A stretch of DNA of 64,000 nucleotides from Chaunax sp. Z400 (Eukaryota > Chordata > Actinopteri > Lophiiformes > Chaunacidae), in contig CM075192.1 in assembly GCA_037577475.1 (NCBI GenBank), positions 18,022,908 through 18,086,907 on the forward strand, in the 5' to 3' direction. The notes beneath the pieces were generated by a model, which worked only from the letters and a program-made list of their open reading frames with translations, was not told the DNA's origin and did not search any database. The translations under genes were made by a program, and so were the position numbers. Within the stretch, counting starts at the first letter, position 1; every line of letters starts with the position of its first letter. This document shows positions 11,721-24,881 of this stretch, in pieces.

Positions 11721-14700
11721 AAAGTAGTTAAGACAACCTATACAGACAATTTATTAACTCTTATTCAACATCAATGCATCAGTAATCAGCACGTCAGCCT
11801 TCATTAAAGTGAGAAACCAGACAATAGTTTAAACCTTTTTGTTTCCTGTGTTGAAATAGAGGTGTTTGTTAGAGGTGTTTCATGAACTGTTATATAAGAT
11901 TAAAACATTCTTCCAATGAATGAAGATAAGGAAGTCTTCACCTTAGCAACAACAAATCAGTTTGCGGATATTAAATAAATACTGATTTATGAAGCAAATG
12001 AGCATTCAAGTAGAATTCAAAACAAGCAGTAAAGATGCTCATCATTAGATTCTGCTCTGATGAAGTATTTATATAACAATCAAAACAATAACAAAACAAT
12101 ATAACATTCAAATTACTTAAGTGTTTAGCCACAATGATAATTTGAGAATAGCATACTTTGTCAGTGATGTTTTATTGATCTGTCTTGGTTTTTGGATATG
12201 AAATTTGAGTTTTGTCTTTTTCAACCATGCTGACTATCACTGCCAGTTTCTGGTGTTGGTTTAGTACAAATGCACTATCAGTACATTCATATACACATCA
12301 GGACAAACACATTGTGCTGCAACTAATTATTCCCATTACAGGCTTGTATACAATCTATTCTTATATCAATTGAATTTGTTTGATGTATATAATGTGGGAA
12401 AACAAATGAAAAGTGCATTCACAGGATCAGAGTCAAAGTCTGTTCTTTCATCACTTTCGTTCAAGCAACAGTCTAAAATCAAAGATATTCCAATTATAAG
12501 AACCTTTATATTTATGAAAGGTGATAAGCTGGGACCAGGAAAATGGCTTTATTTTGCCATGTTTTTCTTTATTTGCAAAATAAACACATAAATACACAAA
12601 TACATACATAAATAACTACATGAATAAAGTGATAAATATGATTGTTTATATATTTGGCACTTAGTTTTTGTTAACAAACTACAGTAACTGGTAAATCAAA
12701 GAACAGCTCCAGCATGTGACACCTGGCTGTGATGGAAATCTAGTGAGCCAAGGCAAGGGGTTCTCAGGAGACAGATGACAAAGTAGCAGTATTTATTGCA
12801 GCTGGATGTCCATCAAGGAGAATTAAAGATGAGCAAATCATGTGTCAACAAGAGAAAAAGTAGTAGAGTCATTCCCAAATGTGGACTGTCCTCCTGAACA
12901 GGGAGTATAAAAGGCCAAAGTTCTTGTATTATGAATATTACCTTCATATGTGCTTATTCTATCTGGTAGTTAAATCACCCACATAGTATTATTTTTTGAT
13001 GCCGCACATATGGAAATACGGCAAGGTCATTAGTTTGTCGCTTCATGCTACACACATAGAGCATAGATGCAGGTACTAATATTTGAATATAGTCACATAC
13101 ACAGCCACAGAAGGTGATGGAAGATAAAAGGTCTGACAGATTAACAAGCAGACTTTTGGTGTGATGATCAAACATAAGGAACTGCATTTTCTTTCAGAGT
13201 GGAAAAGGAGGTGACACTCCATTATGTGAATGACAGAGCTGGCTGCAGCTACAACTCTGACCTGATAGCAGCCATCAACAACACAAGACATTTTCCAAAA
13301 GGACAAAAAAGCAAGTTAAAAAGAAAGGACTCTGGCATATAACAACAAAAAACAAACTGTCTCCATTAAAACACATGCTTCCTAGACTCAATCAAATGGC
13401 TGGTTTTCTTCCCCTAGTCACAAATAAGAAAATGCTGTAAGTGCAGGCTAAATATTCAATTTTTATTCTCATCCGTCAGAGTAAATCCCCATGACTCTCC
13501 TGAATGTGTTCTCCTATTGGCAAATGTGGCAGCGCTTCAGTAATAAATCATGAGCAAAAGCTGTGGCCCCCAACACAGCTGACATGATTCTTAACAATTG
13601 GATTTCTCTTGTGCATATGTTATTGTGGCAGCAGCACCATGAAGAAAAGCAGTTCAGCCACCACTGAGGTCCTGGGTAGTGCCAGTTTAACAAAGATGCA
13701 GTGTTCACTGCTCTTCTTCCAAATACAATACAAATACAATACAAATAGTTATCAACATTTTTCTTCATTATTTGTAATGTTATTGTCATGAGGTCAAGAA
13801 AAAGTCACCGTGAACCCATGATAAAACATATGGAAACACTATTAATATGTAATTTTGCAGTTTAAGTGTTTGGTGCACTGATAAAATTATGTTTCCACAA
13901 CAATGGAATCCATGGTTTATTCAAAATATCCATTAATAAAGGATGGATATAGGTTTCTTTCCCCCAGAGCAAAAATGTAAAGCTATGCAAATTTAACCAT
14001 GCGACTACAGTAGGCACATATTGCATATATTCAAGACCTGTCTTCCTTTCAAAATACAGCTAATACAATTCTAAGCATAACAATTGGGCATCAAGTAAGG
14101 TTAAACATTTGCAGCTGTGCCCCCTGCCTGCGCTATTTCCATCTCAGTCCTGAAAATGGTGACAAGTGCTCAGTGAGAGGAGGCTAAAAATAAAAAAATG
14201 CAGATTAGTCACCAGAAATTGGATTTGTGCTTACCAGAGAAGCATCCTGAAAACATGTGAGCTTCACACAGCCATAAATGATAAGACAGTGAGAGGGGAA
14301 AAGAAGGGAGTGGGAGTGGAGGTGGGTGTGAATAACAGAGCTGTTACAGAAGAGACGGCAAATCATTCTGGGGTAAAATGGAGAATGCAAGCCTTGTCAC
14401 AAACATAACAGCTTTATAAGTGCAGGCTGCCTATAATTTCCCCTCTTTCTAAATTTGGCTTTTCTTTTTGGTTTGTTTAAATGCTGAGTTTCTCGTGTGA
14501 TAGTCGTGAACTGTTTTCCAAAATGCACAAAATGAAAGGGTTTTATGTTTCTCGGGGTTTTCCTCTAATGAAAGCCCCAAAAATTCTTAATTATAATTTC
14601 CTTTTGCTTTTTCATGCTTACATCTTGGCCTTGTTAAAAAGTGCCACCACGGCCTGTAAAGTCTTTCTGTCAGTAAAGTACTTGTGTGTGCCCACAGACA

Positions 14701-17700
14701 GGGAGCAAAAGAGCATCAGAGCATACCAGTATAATGAGTCTACTAATCATAGGATCCAGTCAAGCAGGCAGCAAAGCCATTATCAACCATTATATTAGAG
14801 GCTCTATCAAAGAGAAACAAAAACTTCACAGTCCTCACATTGATGATGCATGGTTGTGCTGCAGTGATGTGTTATAGTACATATAATATACAATATTCAA
14901 CGTTTGTAATAATGTTTAGGGTTCAGTAACATCAAGTATGAAATCGCTGTGTCAAAACAGACCAAAAATAACTATCATAAGGTTTTCTTTTTTGCTCATA
15001 CAACAGGTCAAAACTATGACAAGATATGTCAGACTCTGTATGTTACTCAACTTAAGATCAATTCAGATGTCACAACCCAGTCCTAAACTTACAAATGTCT
15101 ATTTATTAACCAAGTTGATAGTAAAACAATTCCTTCTCTGATACGTTTCTTGAAGAAATACCATTGTTTTTCAATGTAAGATCTTCGAATCAGTAAATTA
15201 TATTAGCAATGAATGTTTTGTAAAGTGCATGTGAAGACCTCACCCTCTCTGCACCAAACAACTAGACATGACTCACCGAAAGGTTTTAAGTGTCCCTCTG
15301 TGTCTGCTGAGAATGAAAATAATCAAGTCCTTGTGAACATTCTAGCCACACATGCTGACTGACAATATGTCAGTATTGATGATTATCAATTACATGATTT
15401 GCCTAAATATGATATACTCTCCACTGTAAAAAGCAGAAAATGATCAGTCACTCCTTCATGTCAGTCTTCTTACAGACATTAATTTTTTTAATGTTTAAAA
15501 ACATTTTTTTTATTTTCATTGTGTGGCTAATGAGACATCCTATTTCCCTGTGAAGTCTAATGTTGACAACTAGCATTGACAGTGTTAAATATTAGCTTAG
15601 CGATATCAAGTATTTGACATTACGTAACAAAATGATGATCATCAGTCTCGGGGTCTCATTTGTGGCTCCTGAAATGACAGTAAATATATTTGCATGTATC
15701 AAAAAAAAGAGAGTATATTTTTAAGCTATGGCAGGATTTTAGTAAATCATCTCCAATTTTGCTTGGACTTAAACTGAAACTAACAATTATTTTCTCCAAA
15801 AAACAGTAGAAAACCAAAGAATGATAAAAATTATTATGATAAAAAAACTGTGGAAAGCTATACTGTCAGCTATACTGATACTATTCTGATCATTAATTAA
15901 CAGTAAAGGTAAAGCTAAAGAATTGCTCCAAAATTACCATTGGACACCATGGAACCATTATATGTTTAGATAATTAAAAGTTATAATGAGTAATGAATTA
16001 CAATTAAGTCATAATTATAAGTTTATTCAAACGTTGCCTGTAAAGAGAACAGCAGAGCTCTATTTTATTTTCAACTCAGTGCATGAAAAAGACAATAAAG
16101 ACCTCTTCACCTAAGCATTACTAATGACAATTTTCCATAATGATGTTATGTGTGGTTAATTAAAATACTTGTAAGAGAACCTGTTCAGCATTGCCAGCAG
16201 GATCTCAGCACCAAGGACAGCTCTTTAAGTGTTACTCCAGCACACACCAGAGACCCACAGTAGATTTAGGAATAGCAAATACATGTATGATTCCAGGAAA
16301 TGGCTCATGACAAGAGAATAGTGTGATTAGCATTCACATTTACACTCTATTAGCCATGACATAATCACCTCGAATATAAATGGTGCGAACTGTAGCATTG
16401 GAGTTTTGGCACAGATTATAGGACGCACTTCATTTTTAATTTCTTCTCCACTTTGATTGCTTATTTCCCACAACACCTTTCAGAGCTCTTACAATTTGAC
16501 CCTCAGCTATCAATGTAGTGCATAGCAACACAGCTCCTGCTTATAAACTAGACTGGAGAAGAATTTTAATAAATTATTTCAAATCATGCTTCTTAGGTTT
16601 GATTTTTTATTACAGGTTGTCTTTTCCACTAAATTGAAATATCTACCTCCCTATGTGAATGGCAGCCTAACAATATAAATCAAACACGGCTCATGAAAAT
16701 TTGGAGGGAGGAAAACATTGGCAAAATATTATAAAATATATATATCTGTCACGGAGATGATTGTGGTGCAAACAAACACCCCATCATGTCTGCCTCAGAC
16801 ATAATATTTCAGCGGGCAGCCCAGCTTTCTCGCTAACATGACCAGCAGTGGATTTATATGAAATATCATGTGAGGCGGAGTCATGGTACTCTTGTGGAAT
16901 TTCTCTGACACGATGACACAAATTGTGTATACAGTATTTTATTTTATGTAACATAGTTCTAGCACTCATTCTGGTATAATTTATTTCTGTGGTCTTCTCT
17001 GTGTAGCCTCTACCAATACAGTCATGAGCTGCCATTTTGGTGCCATACAGTACATACATTACCAATAGCACATAGCATTTTTGCGATTGCTGTCCAGTGA
17101 ACTTAAACCACCATTCACCGTACTAGACCTTTATATGAGTGATGACAAGGAGTATTTATGTTGGACATCTATTGTGGTAGAGCTTCTCAGTGTAATGTTG
17201 TAATGGTGGCATCCACAAAGTGCATCGCACATGCTTTGCTCTCAAGGTTGTTGCACAACCACTGTAATTAGCTAGACAATAGGTGTTATTCTAAGAGTGC
17301 CTGTGAGCGTTTCGTTGTGTTTTCTTACACCCCTGCTGTTATTTGGTGCCGTGCAGACTCCTTTCTGAACTCCAATTAGCGCAGAATAAAAGAGCAGGGT
17401 CAATAATACAGTGCTTGACATTTAGATCTATCTTTAAAGCTCAACTTGCTGTTTGGGGGTTGGGGCTATCAACTGTGGTGTGTGTAAATGAGTGATCCTT
17501 TTTCATGTAAGGGTGAGAATGACATCACTTTGATCCCTTCTCATATTTGCGGAAAGCTGTTTGATTATAGGAATGATAAACAAGATAACATTTGCTCTGT
17601 TCCAGATTAACCTTCGTTATTCAAAAGAGACCACTTTCCAGTACATTGTGGAATCCGCTTCAGATGCTTTATTCTCTTTCATCCCTCAGATGCCCTATAG

Positions 17701-18420
17701 GCCAAAAGATTCTGCACATAGAGAATCCTGAGTCAGATGGAAATCAAAGCTCAAACAGGAGGGCTGTTCTGCCTTTTCCCATGACATATCGCTGAGGACA
17801 GAATAGGAGCGACGGCAACATGTTTGTACCACCGACATTTCTGTGAAGTCTACAATAGCAGTGTCAAAACACTGTCGCGGGAGAGGTTTGATGCAGTGAA
17901 ACACTAGATTATATAATTTTACAAGGCACAATACACGCAGATGTTTTATCATTAATGACGTAGGAGTAAAATATAACTCGTTATCTATTCACAAAATGGA
18001 TTCACAAAATTATTTGAAACTTCCTTTTGTTTTTTTTCCTCAAAATGTACTAGAATACTGATGAAACGTGTCCTATTTTTTGAACCAGTTTAGCATCACA
18101 GTATGAGATTCAAGATTCCTGAGTATTGATTCCTGAAAATAGCGCCTGATGGCACTTGTGGACTCAAACTTCTCAGAACTTCTCACAACAAACTTCTCAG
18201 TCGTGAGTTTGAAAATATGATGTATCTCCGGTTGAGAATGTTCTACCTTGGAAAGCAATGGAGTGAAATAAATTGTAAGAAACTCAATGTTTCTCAATGT
18301 CACGTTTTAAGATACTTAATCTATGTTTGTTTCATTCTTTGGGAAGTGCTTTGTATTTTGAAAGGCACCATGTAATGCAAGTTTAGATTATTTTGATGTT
18401 TTATTTCCTTTTCTGCATTT
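11721..18420. other. Long unique non-coding stretch
   Basis: About 6.7 kb with no recognisable gene, transposon protein motif or long repeat. It contains small simple repeats (an acaaat-type run near 13726-13747) and ordinary AT-rich DNA. Open frames of up to about 105 codons near 14481-14798 show no domain, no coding bias that I can see and no convincing splice sites. Confidence 0.4.
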
Positions 18421-18424
18421 CGTA

Positions 18425-19480
18425 TGTGCCATCTGATTTGATTTTAGCTTACCCCAACGGGGCTCCGTCTTGAGACAGATCTTCCCAGTCAGCAGGGAAC
18501 AACCACACACTTTAAAGCACTTGTGTACAATTACACTGTAAAACACCAATGCACCCACTCTTCATCTCCCTTTATCCACTGAGCCACCTTAGATGGTTAA
18601 TTGCACACCTGCAGCAAATGTCGATTGCTCTTTGCCATTGCCAACAGCCTCGGGTGGCCAAGACACCTGCCTCTGGCTGCACCAGGTTGAGGCTCCGGAT
18701 GAATAGCATTAAAACTACATAGAGTATATGCCCCTTTCCCCCTACTTTTGCAATAAGAGTCTTACAGAGAACTTTCCTGGTGGCCTTGTCGCCAAACAAT
18801 CACACAACAGCCCTGCATCAACTGTTTTCCACTACACCATTTAGAGATACCCCACCCAACCACCAGCAGAATTTTGCCAGGGTCCATCTCTTCCCATCAG
18901 CTTCTCTATGGTTGTATGTTCAGCCTTGGTCATGTCAAACACGGACAGAATGAGGGCTGGAATGTAAGTTGATGCCACCAGTGGCACTGCTTCGCAACAT
19001 GGCCTTCCTGGTAGGCTTGCCGAACCGCTTCATTCATCAGCGAACCTAGCTGGCTGCAGAGAGATTGTGGAGGTCCAGATGACATTGGCTGCCATCCTCC
19101 AGATGTCTCAGGCGTTGGCCATAAACAGTGTCCACTCCAAGTGGGGCACTGACACCTTTGGCTGGCCCTGTTCAGCCTGAGAGGGCATGAGCGGTGGTAC
19201 CTTCTGAACATCCCGCTCTACAGTCTTCACCCTGTCCTCCATCTTGTCATTGATTGACAAGACACGGCAAAGGTGTCGAGGCAACCTACTCCTTCTGTAT
19301 CCTCCACCTCGACAGCAGTAGCTGTAACTCCAGGGTTACCAGCACTGCTTGGGGGTATCCCATAATGGCCTCAGACACTCCCAGCCTCCCCTATCCTCTG
19401 TCTCTATCCGGAGACGTATCGAGTTTGGTTATAATTAAAGGGCATTTCTCCACATCTTACATCTTCTCCGAGCTGAGCTA
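18425..19480 (-). other. GC-richer block, probable relic of an unclassified mobile element
   Basis: This kilobase is clearly richer in G+C than its flanks. On the minus strand it shows overlapping stretches of open frame (for example 19211-18930 and 18799-18572) that appear to continue one another after frameshifts, as in a decayed coding element. Minus-strand phrases such as MEDRVKTVERDVQK near 19240-19200 look like a coiled-coil N-terminal region. I do not recognise the protein and see no reverse-transcriptase, integrase or transposase motif. No terminal repeats were found. It could be a degraded retroelement ORF or a retrocopy. Confidence 0.35.
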
Positions 19481-21660
19481 ATGTAATACAACTAACACTA
19501 ACACACTGGTGGTTTCAGATGTTCACTCATCTTATAATAAGCACACCTGGGAAAGTAATGTGATTATACTGTAGTTGCTGGTGGTGTCTTGGTTGTCATT
19601 ATTGTTGTTATTGCTGTCATAATTGCTACTCTTGGTGTTGGTCAGTCAACATTGTTATAGTCATGATTGTTTTACAGTGATAGTTGTCTGCTTCATTTTG
19701 TTTTGAGTTAATAATTTCCTCTTCCAACTTGTCATCAACATTTAGTCATGAATTTTAATAAATGCATCAACATTTTGTTACCCTTTGTTTCTACTAGCAT
19801 CTAGCTGCAAGATAAGATACAATAATTGGAGCACTGCAACATGAGTTAATAATGGTCTTTTCTTAATCTTCACATACTGCCTCATTAGTCTAATTAACCA
19901 CAAAGGGAGAATGGGACCTAAGTGAGGTATGCCAGGTTTGAGGTATGCCAAAAAAAGAAAATTCTGACATTTCCCACATTGAAAGCTTAAACATAATGCA
20001 GAAGAAACTAAGGTCTAACTGGTGAACAGAATTTCAAACAAAGCCCCAATGGTAACCTCATCCTGCATTCCTCAATAATACATTACCTTTTCTAATTAAT
20101 TCAAGAGCAGCATGGACAATATTATTATAGCATTATGGAGGTGACTTTTTGTGCCATTGAAGTTCCTATTGGTATTGATGAACTACTATAATGGGCACAT
20201 TATGGAACCCGAAGAGAAATAAACAACAGAGAATACCCTCAGGGTGATATATGTTCCATTGTTTTACAACAGAATTAGGCATCTGTTTTTTCTTTGTTGA
20301 GTTTGCCCTCTAAACTGGAGATGCACTCTGAGGTGTCTCACATATTCTCAGAATGTATGACAGAGACCTGCAGAGCTTGCAAAGCAGGTAGCACAATCTC
20401 TTCACAAGCAGAAGAAACAAATAGAATTATTTATGGGTGTAGAATATGTATTTGGAATCTGCCTGCGCCTCGGCTGCTAAAATATAAAATGGGAGAAAAC
20501 CCAGAGTGAGTTGAAAAATTGAAAGATCTCTACTCATTTCTCTGATATACCAACAAGGTATTTGATGGCTTTGGCAAGTCATTTAAAATTAAGGTGTGTG
20601 TAAAAAAGTGTATAATAACTGAATGACCTTGCATAATAAATTAACATAAAAAAACAATTAAAATCACTTTTTGACAACTTTGAATCAAAGTTACGTCAGG
20701 ATTGTATCAGATATTATTCACTAAATAAAAAATACAGTGCAACACCTGTACTTTCTTTGTTTTTTTTTTGTTTGTGTTGTTTGTAACAATATTAATGAGC
20801 TACAATGTGGAAGGAAAAATGGAAATGAGGATGACCTTGTTGCTCAAATACTGCTGTGTACAGAGTAAACATTTTTCTTTTACGGGTTCCAGAGGACATT
20901 TAACAAGAGGTTCATGGGAACTGCTTAAAACAAGATAAATTAAATACAAGTTCTATGTCATCATCGTCAAGGCAACGGCTGCTGTCAGTCACGTGATTTC
21001 AAAGATCTGATTTTTTATGACAGCTTCACACATTAAACATAATTTTAAAGAATTATTTGCCTCTATTTAAGAATATATGTGTGGCCGTTGTGTGTCTGTC
21101 ACAATGGAAGCCCACTCATGTCTAAAACTGGTTTCAAGCATCCAAATAATGTGAATACAATCCGTTTTTTTCTGTCTCCTGTGTGTCCTAATGTGATTAA
21201 AATCCTGTCAAATGTAACCAGAGCCAATATTAAATAAATGCTTGAAACCCTCCACAGATAAACTGCTTTATTTCTCTTAGCTTCTAAGGTCGTCTTGTAA
21301 CGCCATAGACACACACAACCACCCATACCACCACGTATATTGTATGATCCCATGCAGTAACTGAGATATTTGGCAATGCTATCCACAGTCAATTCCATTA
21401 TCATGGAATACTGAAAGCTACCCTACACTAAGTCAACATAAAATGCAAGCATGAATTACTCATATCCCTGTATAAGGTTTTTCATATTGAAAACTGACTT
21501 AAAGTTTTAAAACTTGGTAATATGGATTCAATAAGTTGTCCCTATTAATTGCAGTTCTTGTTTATAAAAATGTGAGAAAAAGTTCAATTTTCACAATTTA
21601 AAATTCCCAAAAGAAAAGATATTGAACAGTTTTTGAGTTATGCACTGGTGGCTGAGACAA
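19481..21660. other. Unique non-coding stretch with possible conserved blocks
   Basis: No gene was recognised. Two compact blocks, about 19850-19925 and 20090-20245, carry several taattaa/ctaatta cores and no repeat signature, and might be regulatory. The remainder is AT-rich with a poly-T run near 20757-20772. Confidence 0.3.
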
Positions 21661-21664
21661 ATCC

Positions 21665-21862
21665 CACTCAAAATGAGCCTAAATTCAACTTGTAATCATG
21701 GAAATGGGATAAAATTAAAACAACAGAGGTCCCTAACTAGCACATACCACTTCAGTACTTGGTTGTTGTGTGAATACTATTTGTGATCAACTCTGGGGAA
21801 AAAAAACACACAAAAAACACACTCTCAAATGAGCTTAAGACCAACGTGTAACCATGGAAATG
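21665..21862. repeat. Pair of ~42-bp imperfect direct repeats
   Basis: The segments 21665-21706 and 21820-21862 are similar along their length. Both begin cactc and end with aaccatggaaatg or atcatggaaatg, and they are offset by 155 bases. The intervening DNA is not obviously related. They may be two diverged units of an old tandem duplication. Confidence 0.55.
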
Positions 21863-21865
21863 AAA

Positions 21866-22985
21866 AAAAAATAATGGACAGAAATATCTAAATTTGTGAA
21901 AGAAAAGTGAAAAGAACAAAACCCACTCCTATATCCCCCTCCATTTCTTCTGTGGCGGCGTGTAATAATAGCAATTTATCATGTGACGTCACAATTACTC
22001 TGAACATTCCAGTCATCCAAGTAACATAGAAAAGATTTATTATGTGAATACTCATTGTATTGTAGAGTTTATACTGGACATCAGCCAACATTAACAAAGC
22101 TCAGCACAGCAGAAACTGAGGAATAATGATGATAAACTAAATCCCTCTAACCAGATCAAATACAGAGTAAGTTGCCAACTATTAAGCAGAATCTACAGTG
22201 GTAGGCTATGTGTTGGCACACAGCACCTTGGTGCAGCAGCTATAGAACAACTTCTTAGTATAGCACCCCTGACCTTAAGAAAATGTATCATACAGTAAAA
22301 TGAGATGCATAAATCTATACACAGCAATGACCCTGATGTGCAGCAGCAAGTTAAGACATGTCAGCAATGAGGCAGTTACACAAATTAAAAATCCAAGAGT
22401 TCATGGAATGAGCAGGAATCATGGCATGTAGCACAGAATGTCTTTTGTTTTTACTATAAATGGTTGGCAAACAGTGAGTTAAGAATGAGAATGAGTTAAG
22501 AAGCAGGAGAACAGGAGCTCAGCAGCTTAGATGTAATTTTGATGTGAAGACAGCATGCTGTCAAACCAAGTACATTAAGTTGAAATGTTAATGCATATAT
22601 GAATATGACGTCCGTGCAGAAATTGTGGATGTGATTCCCAGTCATGAGAGTTTATTCATGAAGCCAATACAACAGCAATCTTGACATCTTAAACAATAAA
22701 CAACACTACTGTTTACATAGAGCTTTAGTACATATAGTCTGATAAAATCAGCAACTCAAAGGGAATTGGTGCAGAGCCACAACCGTCATATCAGAATCCA
22801 TATCTGACCTCTGTGCAAACAATCACAGAGCATAAAAAATACTTTTGCAGCTCTAAGCCAAATAACAAACAAATAAAGCTCAGACACTACAGGAAAGTAT
22901 TTTCCCATCCAAACATTGCAAACAGGTTTCTAGTAAGAGGCACAAACATGCTGGCAAAAGATGCAAAAATAAGCTGCTGATGTCC
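21866..22985. other. Unique non-coding stretch
   Basis: No gene or known repeat was recognised. A minus-strand AATAAA (22656-22651) lies here and could serve as a polyadenylation signal if the candidate minus-strand exon at 22986-23280 is real. Confidence 0.3.
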
Positions 22986-23280
22986 TCAAAAAAGGGGCTG
23001 AAGAGAAGTCGAGGTCCTCTCATCACATCCCACAGTAAAACGTTTCGGAGGAGTGGTGACAAGCAGCAGTGAACTCCACAGATAAGCTGACAGCAGGGGC
23101 AGAAGGAAGGCCTTTTGAGCCGGTAAAATCTTGATTAGTTCCTTGACAAATCCTTTCCAAAGGGAAATGATCAGACTGAAGGCATCCAGCTTAATGAACA
23201 GCAACATAGCTGCAAATATAAAGTTACAGCTGACAAACAGCACAGGATGTAGCAAACGTGAGAGGAGTGCTGACAGTTTA
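22986..23280 (-). CDS. Candidate 3' coding exon, two hydrophobic segments, unidentified
   Basis: A minus-strand frame here ends in a stop at 22986 and stays open upstream beyond 23280; the likely coding part is about 90 residues. It encodes two strongly hydrophobic stretches, around LFVSCNFIFAAMLLFI and FLLPLLSAYLWSSLLLV. A basic/acidic loop (LWKGFVKELIK) separates them and a short polar tail follows. Third codon positions lean to C, G and T rather than A, with frequent ctg leucine codons, unlike random AT-rich sequence. Possible acceptor sites are the AG at 23271-23270 (aaactgtcag) or a little further upstream; neither has a strong pyrimidine tract. I do not recognise the protein. It could be the last exon of a small membrane protein, a retrocopy fragment, or a chance open frame. 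Confidence is low. Confidence 0.22.
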
Positions 23281-23759
23281 AGCGTGCTTAAAGATATGAG
23301 ATTTTGACTATTTTCTACAGTATGTAAGGATATAGTGGAGTAACGGTGTCCCTCTGTGTGCATTGTAATCAGAGGGTTTTTTTTGTTTTGTTTTGTGTAT
23401 TGGTAGCTGGGCTGCCCATGCATCCCTGTCAGCGTACGTGAGCATACATCTTAGTGCATAAAGTTCCTCCCGACATCCCTTTTGGCAGCCTGATCAGGCT
23501 ATGCAGTAACATAATCTTGATTTGTATTTTACCAGCACCGCCTAATTTTACAGTTTGAGTTTAGAGTGTGTAGCCCCGATGCCAAAATGAGAGATTCAAC
23601 TAATCTTGTTCCTTTATGAGAGAAAAATAAAGGACATAGAACATAAGATAATATAAAGTTCAAGTAAGTTTGTTTAAATAGCATTCTTTAAAAAGACATG
23701 TTTAACTACAGGTTGAAATTGCTCAGTCTACGTATGAGTAGGCAACTAAAGGGTTAATA
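23281..23759. other. Unique non-coding stretch
   Basis: Nothing recognisable apart from a tttgttttg simple run near 23378-23396. Confidence 0.35.
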
Positions 23760-24828
23760 TGTTGAAAGTATGAGTGCTGTTGTGTGATTGGCCAGTATGA
23801 GTGTCAGTCAGGTGCAATTTGGAGCCATTGGCTACAGAGGCGGAAGAGAAGAGAGACGCGGAAAATTCGAGAGGAGACAGCAACGTGAAGGTGTCGTTGA
23901 CGAGGGAAAAAAAGTACTTTCATAAACTCTTGTGCCTCTATGTAGCTAAATCTCGGTTGATTTAGTGTGTATTTGTGCGGCTGTTGTTCACCAACTGCAG
24001 TAAGTGAGCTGTAAAGAGAGAGAGAGAGACTGACGGCGGGGCCGACTGGAGAGGACTGCACCTGCAGAAAGGACTGAGTGGTTTCCGAAAAGGGGACTTC
24101 ACCAGCGCCATTGGTCGCGTTCTTCACAGGGGTTATCAAGGGTTTCTCTTGGACTCCTACAGAGCTGTGAGTTTGGAACTTTATGACTTTCTTTGAATTC
24201 CTGTCGAATTAACAGGACATTGCATCGCACCCGTGTGTGTGTGTGTGTACCGGAGGGAGTGGGTCTGTGTGTGTGGGTGTGTGTGGGCCCACACAGTTTT
24301 TGAAGTTAAGTACTGTGGTATATTTTTGAGTTAGACTTGGTTACAACTGGTAGCAATGTTTTAATTGTTGTGCTGCTACATAAATATACTGAAGTGTATT
24401 ATATTTTGTGTTAATGGTTAAGAGAAAGCCAATTAAATCGTGCTAATTTGTAATACTTTAATAGTGACTTCGTGAAGAGAATATTTTGAGTTAAATATAT
24501 TTATTTTATTTGTCTAGTGTTTAAAAAAAGGATCTACTTTGGTCTTTGTTACGTTTCTTTGTTCCTTCAATTTTAAAGATCAGATCCTCGTGTTTCAGGA
24601 CATAAAATAAACAAACATTCCTATTATTTTTAAGAGTTGTCCGGGGTCAGTTCTTCTAAATAGAGTAAGAAATAGTGTTCATGTTGATGTGTATAGTAGT
24701 GTAAATAATACTCAATACAGGTAAACCTTCGTGGTAGCTACCTTAACAACAAAACGAACCCAAGCGCCCTATCAGCCTGTCTACAGTTCAAGTGTGCAAC
24801 AGCAGAATCAGTGTATGGGAGCGCTACA
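23760..24828 (+). mobile_element. Ty3/Gypsy-type long terminal repeat (about 1.07 kb)
   Basis: The block resembles the LTRs of teleost Gypsy-like retrotransposons. It opens with TG (23760) and closes with ...gctaCA (24828). It contains a G+C-richer promoter-like first third (about 23800-24160), a GA tract, a GT-rich run at 24232-24285, an AT-rich 3' half and a polyadenylation hexamer AATAAA at 24606-24611. The exact 5' edge is inferred from the TG and the change in composition. Immediately 3' is a primer-binding-site-like remnant, listed separately, which marks this as the 5' LTR of an element whose body is gone. No second LTR is visible in the window. Minus-strand open frames inside it are incidental. 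Confidence 0.62.
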
Positions 24829-24830
24829 AG

Positions 24831-24848
24831 TGGGTTCAGATGTCGCTT
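24831..24848 (+). other. Remnant of retrotransposon primer-binding site
   Basis: The sequence tgggttcagatgtcg directly after the LTR matches, at about 11 of 15 positions, a tRNA-Leu-type primer-binding site (tggtgtcagaagtgg) that I recall from fish Gypsy elements. The position, 2 bases after the CA end, is where such a site belongs. It has decayed and would not be functional. Confidence 0.45.
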
Positions 24849-24881
24849 TCTTTTTTTCCCAACTTCAATGAAGGAATGCTT

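Noticed and set aside
23804..24139. 111-codon minus-strand open frame
   Set aside because: Lies wholly inside the Gypsy-type LTR on the antisense strand, with no protein similarity recognised.
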